DNA of 64,000 bases from contig NZ_CP040330.1 of NCBI RefSeq assembly GCF_005576615.1, forward strand, positions 2,790,001-2,854,000. The letters run 5' to 3'. Positions 28,300-36,753 of the stretch are shown in pieces. Made by a program: the position numbers and the translations under genes. Every line of letters starts with the position of its first letter. Positions within the stretch are counted from its first letter, which is position 1. The DNA comes from Natrinema versiforme (GTDB taxonomy: Archaea; Halobacteriota; Halobacteria; Halobacteriales; Natrialbaceae). The notes beneath the pieces are model-generated. The model worked only from the letters and a program-made list of their open reading frames with translations. It searched no databases and was not told the DNA's origin.

Positions 28300-29146
28300 C
28301 GACTCCGATTCCGACGCGGTGAACGGGGGCGAGACGGGGTCGGAGCCGGTCGTCTCGAGCCTCGGGGCCGGTCCCGGTCTCGGGTCGATTCTCGCGACCG
28401 CGGTCGCCCTGCTCCGCGGACGGCCGTCGCTGCTCGTCCCCTTCGCCGTCGCCGGTGCGCTCGGTGCCGCAAGTACGGTCGCTAGGCTCGCGTCGCCGTA
28501 CCCCGTTGGCCTCGCGCCGTTCCCCGACCGTGGCCTCGTCCAGCTTTCGCTGCCGCTTGTCCCGCGGCTCGAGCCGACGGTCGAAATCAGTTCCGCGATC
28601 CTGTCCGGGATGAAACCCCGGTTTCTCGTCGCCTTCATCGGCTGGCAGGCGCTGCTCAGCGCCGCGACGGCGGTCGCGTTCGCCTGGTGTCTCTGGCTGG
28701 CGGCCGCGGACACGAACGGGGTTGTCCCGCCGCTCGATCGGGTCGCCCGACTCGTCGCGTTCGTCGCGGTCGTCGACGGCGTCTCGCTCGGCACGGTAGT
28801 CCTGGCCGGCGCGTGGACCGGGTTCGGCATCGGGCTCGCGTTCGTGGCGCTACTCCTGATCGCTCCCGTTTTCGTCGCGCTCTTCGTCGCTCCCGCGGCC
28901 ATCGTGATCGACGGCGACGATCTGGTCGCGGCCGCACGCGAGAGCCTCGAGTACGCGGTCGCAAGTCCCGGCACGATTCTGGTGATATTGGTCGGGCTCG
29001 GCTCCGTCGGATACGCACTGACCGGCGTCTCGCGGCTCGCGTCGTCGCCCGTTGGAGCCGTGCTGGCGACCGTCGTCAGCGTGACCGTCGCGGGAACAGT
29101 CCACGCCGTCGCGGTCGCCGCGCTCCACTCGGCGGGGCCGCAGTAG
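28283..29146 (+). CDS. Multi-helix membrane protein, unknown function
   Basis: A 287-residue membrane protein with an acidic, Gly/Ser-rich cytoplasmic start and about six hydrophobic helices, including LLVPFAVAGALGAAS, AFVAVVDGVSLGTVVLA and LATVVSVTVAGTVHAVAV. It begins with GTG at 28283 inside the previous gene, or ATG at 28289. The arrangement resembles haloarchaeal DUF7847-type membrane proteins, but this is only a resemblance. Coupling to the propeller lipoprotein suggests a shared envelope role. Confidence 0.75.
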   Translation: MTMATDDSDSDAVNGGETGSEPVVSSLGAGPGLGSILATAVALLRGRPSLLVPFAVAGALGAASTVARLASPYPVGLAPFPDRGLVQLSLPLVPRLEPTVEISSAILSGMKPRFLVAFIGWQALLSAATAVAFAWCLWLAAADTNGVVPPLDRVARLVAFVAVVDGVSLGTVVLAGAWTGFGIGLAFVALLLIAPVFVALFVAPAAIVIDGDDLVAAARESLEYAVASPGTILVILVGLGSVGYALTGVSRLASSPVGAVLATVVSVTVAGTVHAVAVAALHSAGPQ

Positions 29147-29207
29147 GGTTGTCGGCTGGGGACTCCGTTGTGTCGCGACCCGTCGTCGATACGGCCTCGC
29201 CGTCCGT

Positions 29208-29810
29208 TCACTCACCGCCAGTCTCCGGCGGCTCACTGCCGAGCCGCGACTCGAGGAACGCCTCCTCGTCCGCCGAGAGGTCGCGAGCGCGGTACTCCTC
29301 GAGTCCCGCCTGATACCGCTCGCGCGGGGTCCAGTCCGCGTCGGCATCCGGGGTTGCGTCCGCATCCGTCCCCGGGTCCGAGTCCGGGCTCGGATACTCG
29401 AGGATCAGTTCGGCGATGCCCGTCGTCTCGCCGGTGTAGGCGAAGCCGGTCCGGTAGAGCGCCTCGTAGGCGAAGGGGTTGTTGACGGCGATCCGGAGCC
29501 GGTCGTAGCCGCGCTCGAGGGCCCGATCGCGGACCAGTCGACAGAGCCGCGGGCCGATCCCCTCGCCGCGGCGCTCGCGGTCGACGGTCACGTAACGCAG
29601 CCACAGCGTGTCGCCGTCGGTGCGGTCCTCGTTGAACGCGACGGCCGCGACGATCCGGCCGTCCTCGGCTCGAGCCACCGCTTTCCCCGTGTTCGTCATG
29701 ACGAACTTCCCGGCGTAGCTGAACCGTTCGTGATCGAGTCGGAGTTTGGGGCCGTCGGGCGGCCACTCGAGCAGTTCGTACTCCACGGGAGCGCTTGGCG
29801 AGCGAGCCAC
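29208..29810 (-). CDS. GNAT-family N-acetyltransferase
   Basis: A 200-residue acetyltransferase. The acetyl-CoA-binding motif A is visible as VDRERRGEGIGPRLCRLVRDR. The acceptor is unknown. The C-terminal 50 residues are Asp/Glu-rich with no known domain, and probably reflect haloarchaeal acidity. The start is GTG at 29810; a later GTG at 29786 would remove eight residues. It lies back-to-back with the next membrane protein. Confidence 0.88.
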   Translation of the reverse strand: MARSPSAPVEYELLEWPPDGPKLRLDHERFSYAGKFVMTNTGKAVARAEDGRIVAAVAFNEDRTDGDTLWLRYVTVDRERRGEGIGPRLCRLVRDRALERGYDRLRIAVNNPFAYEALYRTGFAYTGETTGIAELILEYPSPDSDPGTDADATPDADADWTPRERYQAGLEEYRARDLSADEEAFLESRLGSEPPETGGE

Positions 29811-29905
29811 TACAATGCACGGATCGGGACGTTCCGTCAGCCCTGAGATGCCGGAAAACCGACGGAACGAACACTTTTGGACTCGTTTGTGGTATCGATG
29901 ACACG

Positions 29906-30451
29906 ATGAGTAGCGAATCCAACACCGTGGCTACGACCGGACTCAGCGGCAACACCGGATGGCTCGTCGGCGGCGCGCTCGGCGGTGCGATCGGTGCGGT
30001 CGCGTTCGGCATCGTCATGTGGCTGCTCGACCCGGACGTCCTCTCGGCCGCGATCCCGTCGATCTACGGGCTCGATCCCGTCAGCCCCGTGGGTTGGGCA
30101 GTCCACGTCGCACACGGGGTCGTCCTCGGAATCGTCTTCGGGGTGCTGGTCACGCGCCCGCCGATCCTCGGTGCCCTTCGAACCGATGTCGAGACGGATG
30201 CGCTCTCCCGAACCGGGATCGTCTTCCGAACGACCGCCGCCGGGTTCGTCTTCGGGCTGCTCGTCTGGACGGTCCTCCCCCTCATCGTCCTCCCCGTCTG
30301 GCTGGACGCGGTCGGCGGTAGCGGGGCCGAACCGCTCACGACGGCCGCCGCGGGGAGCCTGTTCGGCCACCTGCTGTTCGGAACCGTCCTCGGGGCCGTC
30401 TTCGCGGTGACCGTGGATCTCCACGACCGGACGGCCGAAACGCCGTTTTAG
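29906..30451 (+). CDS. Four-helix membrane protein, histidine-kinase-like location unknown role
   Basis: A 181-residue membrane protein with helices at about residues 18-40, 62-84, 104-128 and 148-170 (for example GHLLFGTVLGAVFAVTV). It starts MSSESNTVATTGLSGN at 29906, which is preferred to an in-frame ATG 37 codons upstream. The Gly-rich packing resembles haloarchaeal membrane proteins of unknown function. Its stop is 114 bases before the next exporter pair, and a TetR-type operator lies in that gap. Confidence 0.7.
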   Translation: MSSESNTVATTGLSGNTGWLVGGALGGAIGAVAFGIVMWLLDPDVLSAAIPSIYGLDPVSPVGWAVHVAHGVVLGIVFGVLVTRPPILGALRTDVETDALSRTGIVFRTTAAGFVFGLLVWTVLPLIVLPVWLDAVGGSGAEPLTTAAAGSLFGHLLFGTVLGAVFAVTVDLHDRTAETPF

Positions 30452-30533
30452 CGCGGACCCTCCGCAGCGCCGTTCCGAGTCTGCTATCGTTTTCGTTTCG
30501 AAAATCCAACCAGAACCGACGACTGTTTATTGA

Positions 30534-30551
30534 TTGACCGTTCAGTCAGTA
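30534..30551 (+). promoter_or_regulatory. TetR-type operator-like inverted repeat before ABC exporter
   Basis: The sequence TTGACCGTTCAGTCAGTA contains TGACCG and CAGTCA as near-perfect inverted half-sites with two central bases, similar to operators of TetR-family drug regulators. It ends 15 bases before the exporter ATG and lies where a TATA box or initiation site would be. No tetR gene is adjacent, so the repressor would act in trans. Confidence 0.5.
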
Positions 30552-30565
30552 TACGAGATGACACC

Positions 30566-31654
30566 ATGAACGCGATACGCGTCGACGGACTAACCAAGGA
30601 ATTCGACGGCGTGACCGCCGTCGACGACCTCTCGTTTACGGTCGCGCAGGGCGAACTGTTCGGCCTGCTCGGACCGAACGGGGCCGGCAAATCCACGCTC
30701 ATCAACATGCTGGTGACGCTGTTGCCACCGAGCGCGGGAACCGCGACCGTCAACGGCCGCGATATCCGCGCCGAAAAGGGAGCCGTCCGATCCAGTCTGG
30801 GAATCGTCTTTCAGGAACCAGCGCTCGACGAGGAACTCACCGGCGCGGAAAACCTCGCCTTTCACTCGCGGCTGTACGGCCAGCACGCGACCGAACGGGA
30901 CGACCGCATCGACGAGGTGCTCGCGCTCGTCGGCCTCGAGGCCGAGCGGGACGACCCCGTCGGCACCTACTCGGGCGGCATGAAACGTCGCCTCGAGATC
31001 GGCCGCGGGCTGTTGCACGAGCCCGCGGTCCTCTTCCTCGACGAGCCGACCGTCGGTCTCGACGCACGCACCCGCCGGGACATGTGGGCGTACATCGAGC
31101 GGCTGAACGCGGAGGCCGGCGTCTCGATCGTCCTGACGACCCACTACATTGAGGAGGCCGAACGTCTCTGTGACCGCGTCGCGATCGTCGACGAGGGCGA
31201 CATCGTCGCGATGGACTCGCCGACGGCGCTCAAAGACTCGCTGGGCGGCGACGTCGTCGCCCTCGAGTTCGCGGACGACGTTCCCGCCGCACTGCTCGAG
31301 CGACTCCCCGAACAGCCGTGGATTCGCGAACACGCCGTCGTCGACACCGGCGTCCACGTCACGGTCGACGACGGCGACGCGCGGATCGCCGACCTCGTCC
31401 GTCTCGCCGACGACGCAGGCGCTCGGATCTCGGCGGTCGACCTGCGCGAGCCGACCCTCGAGAACGTCTTCCTCGACCTGACCGATCACTCGGCCAGCGA
31501 CGAGCGGAGCGGGACCGGCCTCGAGTTCGGCACCGGCAGCGAGGGCACCAGATCGGCCGCGAACGGCTCGAGCGCGGCGATGGGAGCCGGTGACTCGGGT
31601 TCGAGTTCGGACGCCGATCGCTCGAGTACGGTCTCGACGGAGGAGCAGCCGTGA
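30566..31654 (+). CDS. ABC transporter ATP-binding protein (DrrA-like)
   Basis: The ATPase subunit of a second ABC-2 exporter, 362 residues. Walker A is GPNGAGKST. The signature is YSGGMKRRLEIGRG, and Walker B is FLDEPTVGLDARTRRDMW, typical of daunorubicin-type DrrA subunits. A Ser/Asp/Thr-rich tail of about 50 residues ends the protein, with no known function. The ATG at 30566 (MNAIRVDGLTKEF) is the family start; the in-frame ATG at 30530 would overlap the operator. Confidence 0.94.
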   Translation: MNAIRVDGLTKEFDGVTAVDDLSFTVAQGELFGLLGPNGAGKSTLINMLVTLLPPSAGTATVNGRDIRAEKGAVRSSLGIVFQEPALDEELTGAENLAFHSRLYGQHATERDDRIDEVLALVGLEAERDDPVGTYSGGMKRRLEIGRGLLHEPAVLFLDEPTVGLDARTRRDMWAYIERLNAEAGVSIVLTTHYIEEAERLCDRVAIVDEGDIVAMDSPTALKDSLGGDVVALEFADDVPAALLERLPEQPWIREHAVVDTGVHVTVDDGDARIADLVRLADDAGARISAVDLREPTLENVFLDLTDHSASDERSGTGLEFGTGSEGTRSAANGSSAAMGAGDSGSSSDADRSSTVSTEEQP

Positions 31655-32421
31655 ACGTCGTCGACTGGCAGGCCATCTATGGGCTCTGGCTGCGCGACAC
31701 CAAACGGTTCCTCCGGACGCCGTCGCGGATCGTCGGCTCGCTCGCGATGCCGCTGCTGTTCCTCGTCTTCATGGGCTTCGGGTTTCAGGGCGCGGCGATC
31801 CCCGGCCTCCCCGAAGACGTGGACTACCTCCAGTACCTCGTCCCCGGTATCGTCGGTTTCACCATGCTGTTCGGGGCCTCCTTCGCCGGGCTCTCGATCC
31901 TCGCGGATCAGGAGGTCGGCTTTCTCAAGGAGATTCTCGTCGCACCCGTCAGCCGTACGTCCATCGTCCTCGGCCGGATCGCGGGCGGCTCGACGACGGC
32001 GCTCGTCCAAGCGCTACTCATCCTCCTGCTCTCGATCCCGCTCGGGTTCGCGCCGGTGAGCCTGCTCTCGGTACCCCTCGCGGTCGTCTTCCTCGCGCTG
32101 CTCGCGATCACCTTCGTCGGCTTCGGGATCGCGCTCGCGTCCCAGTTCAGCGACAGCGAAGGGTTCGGCCTGATCGTCCAGTTCGTCATCTTCCCGCTCT
32201 TTTTCCTCTCCGGCGCGCTGTACCCGCTCGAGGGACTGCCGAGTTCGGTGCGATATCTGGCGTACGCGAACCCGCTGACCTACGGGGTCGACGGCCTGCG
32301 GGCGGTGCTGGTCGGCACGTCGTCGTTCTCCGTCCTGGTCGATCTCGGCGCGCTCGGGTTCTCGTCGGTCGTGATGGTCGCGATCGGTGCATCGCTGTTC
32401 GAGCGCGTCGAAGCGGTGTGA
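31651..32421 (+). CDS. ABC-2 type transporter permease (DrrB-like)
   Basis: A 256-residue membrane permease partnered with the preceding ATPase. It starts with GTG overlapping the ATPase stop (GTGA). About six helices are visible, with the family sequence YLAYANPLTYGVDGLRAVL before the last two. Drug or lipid export is likely; the TetR-type operator upstream favours drug response. Confidence 0.93.
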   Translation: MNVVDWQAIYGLWLRDTKRFLRTPSRIVGSLAMPLLFLVFMGFGFQGAAIPGLPEDVDYLQYLVPGIVGFTMLFGASFAGLSILADQEVGFLKEILVAPVSRTSIVLGRIAGGSTTALVQALLILLLSIPLGFAPVSLLSVPLAVVFLALLAITFVGFGIALASQFSDSEGFGLIVQFVIFPLFFLSGALYPLEGLPSSVRYLAYANPLTYGVDGLRAVLVGTSSFSVLVDLGALGFSSVVMVAIGASLFERVEAV

Positions 32422-32463
32422 GAGCGGGTGCTCGAGAAGGTTGGTTTCGGGAACTTCAACAGC

Positions 32464-32499
32464 CGTTCGTCGAAACGTGCACGGACCGGGATTTGAACC
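32464..32499 (-). repeat. Partial copy of tRNA-Gly 3' end, direct relative to the tRNA
   Basis: These 36 bases match 34 of 36 bases of 32585-32620, which span the tRNA-Gly 3' end and 14 bases of its flank. Because the match runs past the tRNA end, this looks like an attachment-site duplication left by an integrated element that was later lost, rather than chance similarity. Confidence 0.6.
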
Positions 32500-32547
32500 A
32501 TCTGAAGACGGTCACGTCCGCTCCGCTCACGCACTGCGTCTTCCGTA

Positions 32548-32569
32548 ATTCAAATCCCTCTATCGCGCA
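32548..32569 (+). repeat. Inverted fragment of tRNA-Gly 3' end
   Basis: The plus strand reads ATTCAAATCCC here and ends CGCGCA, as does the 3' end of the same tRNA on the opposite strand. It keeps the T-loop (TTCAAATCCC) and the final six bases with a changed stem between. It cannot form a tRNA alone. It is a second relic of the tRNA end in the same 200 bases. Confidence 0.45.
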
Positions 32570-32598
32570 TTTTCTCCTCACGTTCGTTCGTCGAAAAG

Positions 32599-32669
32599 TG
32601 CGCGGACCGGGATTTGAACCCGGGCCATGAGCTTGGAAGGCTCAGGTCCTACCACTAGACCATCCGCGC
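32599..32669 (-). tRNA. tRNA-Gly(TCC)
   Basis: A 71-base cloverleaf. The acceptor arms GCGCGGA and TCCGCGC pair perfectly, with discriminator A. The anticodon loop CTTCCAA gives anticodon TCC (reads GGA), and the T-loop is GTTCAAATC. The CCA tail is not encoded. It is a normal, uninterrupted gene, with copies of its 3' half nearby. Confidence 0.97.
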
Positions 32670-32837
32670 GCATCTCCCGGTTTTCGTCCCACGTTTAAGG
32701 CTCTTCCTTTTCCGCTCGAGTCACGGCTAGCGATTAGCCCGCATCGAGGACCGGGTTACGCGAAAAAACGGTGTCGCATCAGCCAGCGGATGGTGGTCAC
32801 GAGCGCGCTCCACAATGGAATCGGCAAGTCGGGACGC

Positions 32838-33782
32838 CTATCGCTCGAGCAGGGCACCCGAGGAGCCGACGGCGATGTCGACGGGGCCGGTGGCGACGGC
32901 TCGGAGGTTCTCGCCGACCGGCGTCTCGTTCCGGGTCCACTTGCCGTCCTCGAGTTCGAAGACCGCGCCACCGCTGCCGACGGTGTAGCCGGTGCCGGCG
33001 TCGGTCTCGATGTCGAAGAGGGCGGCGTCACCGAGGCTCTCGGGGACCCACTGGCTCCCGTTGTACGTGAACACGGAGGCGTTACCGCCGCTGACACGGA
33101 CGTCGTCCGCGGCGTCGCTGTCGAGGCCGTAGTAGGTGACCCCGGCGTCCTCGATGCCGATCGGGTTCCACGTGACGCCGTCGTCGGTGGCGAACACCTT
33201 TCCGTTGGTGTCGACGACGTGGCCCGAGCGGGCGTCGTAGAACTCGATCGCCTTCAGTCCGGAGCCGCTGCCGGGGACCTCGTAGTTCCACGTGCCCTCT
33301 TTGCCGTTGTCGAAGCTGTAGTGGACGGAGCCGGAGTCGTCGGCCACGTACACGTCCGCTTCGCCCGCGGGGCCGGTGACGGCGATGTCGTTGAAGTTCG
33401 CCGTGAAGTCGTTGGGCGCCGAGCGGTCGACGAGGTTGCCGGTCGTCACGTCGTACTCGCCGATCGCACCGCTCGAGCCGACGAGCCAGAGGCGCTCGCC
33501 GTCGTCGGTGGTGTCGACGCCGTAGAGGTCGTTGCCGTTGCCGGTGGGACCGCCCTGCAGGACGACCTCCCAGCCGCCGGCGGTGCGTTCGATGACCAGT
33601 CCGGAGCCCGCGACCGCGTGCGGATTCGTCGCCGTGTAGGCGACGTCGTGGATCGTGCTGTCGACCGGGGTCTCGACGACCGTCCAGTCGGACTCGGCGG
33701 CGGAAACCGTCGCGGGAACGGTAGCTGCGGCAAGCGATGCGCCTGCGGCCTTCAGTGCCGAACGTCGGGTGAGACGCGTCAT
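32838..33782 (-). CDS. Secreted beta-propeller protein (Ycf48/WD40-like)
   Basis: A 314-residue protein exported by the twin-arginine route: MTRLTRRSALKAAGASLAAA carries the RR pair, and a signal peptidase site follows near TVSAAES. The mature part is a propeller of repeats with the pattern GDRLWLVGSSGAIGEYD and VYVADDSGSVHYSFDNG, similar to photosystem II assembly factor Ycf48-type proteins. In a haloarchaeon this is just the fold, not a role in photosynthesis. No lipobox is present. It stands alone between tRNA-Gly and a methyltransferase. Confidence 0.8.
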   Translation of the reverse strand: MTRLTRRSALKAAGASLAAATVPATVSAAESDWTVVETPVDSTIHDVAYTATNPHAVAGSGLVIERTAGGWEVVLQGGPTGNGNDLYGVDTTDDGERLWLVGSSGAIGEYDVTTGNLVDRSAPNDFTANFNDIAVTGPAGEADVYVADDSGSVHYSFDNGKEGTWNYEVPGSGSGLKAIEFYDARSGHVVDTNGKVFATDDGVTWNPIGIEDAGVTYYGLDSDAADDVRVSGGNASVFTYNGSQWVPESLGDAALFDIETDAGTGYTVGSGGAVFELEDGKWTRNETPVGENLRAVATGPVDIAVGSSGALLER

Positions 33783-34090
33783 AGCGTATCCGGGGCTGGC
33801 AGCGAGACGATCATAAAAGCCGGATGTTCTTCAGACCATTCCAGTCCATTCCGGACCTTTCATTCCATTTTATTTCGTTCTCAGTGACTGCCACTCGGCC
33901 GGATATTCGGCGCGTAACTGGGCCAACCCGCGAAAAACGGTTTCCGGTGGAGATTGGCTCTGGCTACCACGGGAAATCTACACACTTCGTGGGTTTCGAC
34001 GGCACTGGTATCGAAACGGTATAGCGGAGGGCCCCTCGAGCGAGTTCTCGACGCCGCGCGCGGAACTCGTCCCGATCGCGATCCGATGGG
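33783..34090. other. Intergenic, no gene recognised
   Basis: These 308 bases contain a run with repeated CATTCC-type units at 33837-33866 (CCATTCCAGTCCATTCCGGAC). It could be part of the propeller gene's promoter region, which reads leftward from 33782. No reading frame here has coding bias. No terminator or RNA was seen. Confidence 0.3.
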
Positions 34091-34774
34091 CTACCGACTC
34101 CGCGATCGGCCGTGTCCCGCCACCGTCGCGTAACAGTTGCCGCTCGAGAGTTCCCACTCGCGGAGCTCGAGGTCGCTGTTCTCGAGATCGGCCTCGAATT
34201 CGTCGGGCGCGTAGATGTGGTAGAAGCGGTCGACCGGTTCGCCGCCGGGGAGGGTCCACTCGACCGTCGTGTCGAAGCCCTCGGGCTCCTCGAACCGGTC
34301 GTGGGCGGTCGACCACGCGCTGACCAGCGCGCGGCCGTCGGGCGAGAGCACCCGCGCGAGTTCGTCCAGACTTGCCCGGCGGGCCGCTCGCGTCGGCAGG
34401 TGGTGCAGCGTCGCGACGTAGACCGCGATGTCGATCGCGTCGTCGGCCACCGGAAGCCTCGCCGCGTCGCCCTGTACCAGTTCGACATCGAACTCGCGCT
34501 CGAGGGCACGGTTTCGCCCCGTCTCGAGTAGCCCGCGGCTGACGTCGAGGCCGACGACGGACTCGCAGTCGGCGGCGAGGAGTTCGGCGTGCCGGCAGTT
34601 GCCACAGCCGAGATCGAGTCCGACGCCGCCGGCTCCGTGGTCGGCCGCGCTCGCGACGAAGGATTCGACCTCGGGCCACGCGTACTCCCGCGTGGACGCG
34701 AAGTGTGTCGCGATCCGGTCGTAGGTGTCGCGCACGTCGTCTCGGCTGTGTGCTCGCTCCTGATCCCCGGCCAT
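34091..34774 (-). CDS. Class I SAM-dependent methyltransferase (Trm9/UbiE-like)
   Basis: A 227-residue methyltransferase. Motif I is VGLDLGCGNCRHAELLAA, followed by VVGLDVSRGLLETGR and VQGDAARLPVADDAIDIAV. The order and the C-terminal HIYAPDEFEADLEN resemble Trm9-like tRNA wobble-uridine methyltransferases, but free small-molecule methylation is equally possible. The ATG at 34774 (MAGDQERAHSRDD) gives the expected length; the longer upstream frame is not supported. Confidence 0.88.
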   Translation of the reverse strand: MAGDQERAHSRDDVRDTYDRIATHFASTREYAWPEVESFVASAADHGAGGVGLDLGCGNCRHAELLAADCESVVGLDVSRGLLETGRNRALEREFDVELVQGDAARLPVADDAIDIAVYVATLHHLPTRAARRASLDELARVLSPDGRALVSAWSTAHDRFEEPEGFDTTVEWTLPGGEPVDRFYHIYAPDEFEADLENSDLELREWELSSGNCYATVAGHGRSRSR

Positions 34775-35040
34775 CGTCGGATTTCGTCGGGGTATCCGGA
34801 AAAAGCGTTCGCAAAGCCGCTCGGATTTCCACTCGGGGTCCCCCGGCGAGCGGCTGTAGTGTGTCGCTACTGTGGGGTATCGGGGTCGATGCGCTTCATC
34901 GGGCGTGAGTCGGCAGCCACAGGGCCCCCAATGCTCCATCGGGCGCCGGGACGTGACCGTGTGAATGTGAGACCGTGACGGGGGCTCGAGGGATTCGAGG
35001 GGTTTATCTACTCCCGACGGGAACTGTGGGATGCGTACGA

Positions 35041-35112
35041 GGGCTCGTAGATCAGGGGTAGATCACTCCCTTGGCATGGGAGAGGCCCCGGGTTCAAATC
35101 CCGGCGAGTCCA
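35041..35112 (+). tRNA. tRNA-Ala(GGC), provirus integration target
   Basis: A 72-base cloverleaf with acceptor GGGCTCG paired to CGAGTCC (one G-U pair) and discriminator A. The anticodon loop TTGGCAT gives GGC (reads GCC). The gene is intact, so the element's own 3' end rebuilt the tRNA. Its last 12 bases are attL, with three flanking bases. Confidence 0.97.
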
Positions 35113-35114
35113 CT
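35100..35114 (+). repeat. attL, tRNA-Ala 3' end core
   Basis: The 15-base core CCCGGCGAGTCCACT covers the last 12 bases of tRNA-Ala plus three downstream bases. It recurs exactly at 56724-56738. A partly preserved GTT nine bases before the core is shared with attR, as expected from the T-loop. The integrase gene begins 113 bases to the right. Confidence 0.85.
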
Positions 35115-35226
35115 CGAAATTTTGCGTTTCAGACGTTCTACTTGCTGAATTCCGTTCCCTAAGGGTGTTCTGACGGCTATCGATACGACAGTGCTGACAG
35201 CGGCTTGCTTGAGAGTCATGTTCCTG

Positions 35227-36234
35227 TTATAGGCCTTCGATGAAGTCGCGTCGCTGTTCCATCTTCTCACGGTCTGTACGGCGGTCGTAGTGGCGATCGA
35301 GAACTTCCGAGGAAACGTCACAGCGGTCGCTGACGATTTTCTCGGGGATGTCCTCGCGGAGCTGGTACGTGATCGCGCCGCGCCGGATCGTGTGCGGCGA
35401 GAGACTGCTTGGGCAGTCGTAGTAGTGCCCGTACTCCGTGGCTTCGCAGTCGTTCGGATCGCGGTCGTGGGGACACCCCTCGATCATGCAGGGCTGTGTG
35501 AGTCGGTACACTTCAGACCGGATCTGGCCGGAACTCAGCCGGCCCTGATCGCTCGTTACCAGCGGCTCGCGGCCGTGGTCATCCACGATATCGTGGCGGT
35601 GGAAGCGGATGTACTCGTCGAGGACATCGCAGTAGTAATCGTCGAGCGCGATCGCCCGCTCGGCCGGCTCCTGATTCTTGAGCGGTGTGTCGGTATCCGG
35701 CCTATGTCGGAGCCAGAAGCACTGGTCCTCGGGTTCGTAGTCCTCGAGGTCGACCGCTCGAAGGCTCCCGAGGCGGATCCCCGTGTGCCAGAGGATCGCC
35801 ATGATGACGTGCTCGCGGCTCGCGCGCTTGTACCGCTCGAGGTAGCCGATGATCTTGTGGGCGCGATCGGCGTCGAGCATCTCGTCGCGCGCTTCGTCAC
35901 CGCGGTCGACATCCGGAAGCTTCACTCGCTCGCGCATTCCCGGTTCGACGGCATCAATCGAGGCGCAGAACTCGAGGAAGACGCGCAACGTCGCGAGCTG
36001 CCCGCGGAGCGTGACGATGTTCACGTCCTGTTGTCGCCACACCCGATAGCGGTGGAGATCCCGACCGGTGAGATCGTTGAGGTTGTCTATTCCAACCTCG
36101 TTGCACCACTCGACGAAGGCATTCAGCCGGTACTTGTGGTTCTGCAGCGTCTTCGCGCTGATCTCGAGTTCGCGGTGCGAGACGTAGAGGTCGACCGCCT
36201 CACGGGGCGAGATCGGCTCGAGGCCGTCGCTCAT
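35227..36234 (-). CDS. int: Tyrosine recombinase (provirus integrase)
   Basis: The 335-residue integrase, which would recombine attP with the tRNA-Ala 3' end. The N-terminal SAM-like DNA-binding domain spans about 10-95, with the catalytic domain following. Catalytic residues visible are Arg154 in TGIRLGSL, His281-xx-Arg284 in SPHTIRRGA, and His315 with nucleophile Tyr316 in LDRHYDRR. A cysteine-rich insert at about 249-274 (Cys249, 254, 263, 274) looks like a zinc-binding loop. The gene ends 113 bases from attL and overlaps by four bases the next gene upstream. Confidence 0.95.
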   Translation of the reverse strand: MSDGLEPISPREAVDLYVSHRELEISAKTLQNHKYRLNAFVEWCNEVGIDNLNDLTGRDLHRYRVWRQQDVNIVTLRGQLATLRVFLEFCASIDAVEPGMRERVKLPDVDRGDEARDEMLDADRAHKIIGYLERYKRASREHVIMAILWHTGIRLGSLRAVDLEDYEPEDQCFWLRHRPDTDTPLKNQEPAERAIALDDYYCDVLDEYIRFHRHDIVDDHGREPLVTSDQGRLSSGQIRSEVYRLTQPCMIEGCPHDRDPNDCEATEYGHYYDCPSSLSPHTIRRGAITYQLREDIPEKIVSDRCDVSSEVLDRHYDRRTDREKMEQRRDFIEGL

Positions 36235-36440
36235 GCCGTCACCCTCCGTGTCGCGTAGTTCTGGAGTTGGCAGAAGACGCCACCGCGCCGGAGCTCTCTT
36301 CCGTCATCGGTGTAGACGATGTGACCGCCGGCATGACACTCGCTACAGCGGTAACAGGTCGTGTCTGTCGAACCCCAGGTGGTTCGCCGTGCGGTCGCGC
36401 CGCAGGTCTTGCAGGTGACCGTCTCGGGGTCGTCACGCAT
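36231..36440 (-). CDS. Small zinc-ribbon protein
   Basis: A 69-residue protein with two metal-binding pairs, CKTC at about residues 10-13 and CYRCSEC at about 29-35. It sits directly upstream of, and overlaps, the integrase gene. The ATG at 36440 has a GGTGAT purine run four bases before it; other in-frame starts at 36446 and 36449 exist. Such proteins are often excisionase- or regulator-like in haloarchaeal elements, but no direct evidence is seen. Confidence 0.72.
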   Translation of the reverse strand: MRDDPETVTCKTCGATARRTTWGSTDTTCYRCSECHAGGHIVYTDDGRELRRGGVFCQLQNYATRRVTA

Positions 36441-36753
36441 CGCCATCACCGTCCTCGACGATCAGGTCCTCGAGGTCGCTTCGATCGGCGGCGTGTTCCT
36501 CGTCGGCGAGTCCTTCGGTGAACGTCGCGACTTCGTCGCGGAACAGGCGGAAGAACTCGCGCGTGCTTTCCTCCGAGCGGACCTGCGAATGCTGCTTTGT
36601 GATCGAGGCGACCATCGACTCGAAGATCTGGTCTTCGTCCTCGAGCACGTCGATCCCGTCAGAGAGTCGCCGGTAGGCGAGCATCTTCTGGAACCTGCGG
36701 GTGTTGACAACGGCCTCGATCTCCTCGTCGGAGAGTGCCGTGACTTCGATCAC
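36433..36753 (-). CDS. Unknown acidic protein of the integrase operon
   Basis: A 106-residue, very acidic, helix-rich protein that starts with GTG overlapping the preceding gene by four bases and ends inside the zinc-ribbon gene. It has no cysteines or membrane segment and no recognised domain (middle part MLAYRRLSDGIDVLEDEDQI). Its position between a PadR-like regulator and the integrase suggests a role in control of integration or maintenance. Confidence 0.7.
   Translation of the reverse strand: MIEVTALSDEEIEAVVNTRRFQKMLAYRRLSDGIDVLEDEDQIFESMVASITKQHSQVRSEESTREFFRLFRDEVATFTEGLADEEHAADRSDLEDLIVEDGDGDA

Noticed and set aside
32464-32499. A second tRNA gene
   Set aside because: Only the 3' part of tRNA-Gly is present; there is no anticodon arm or 5' acceptor strand.
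35094-35321. Minus-strand frame across attL and the integrase 3' end
   Set aside because: It overlaps the tRNA gene and integrase in an alternate frame and has no domain.
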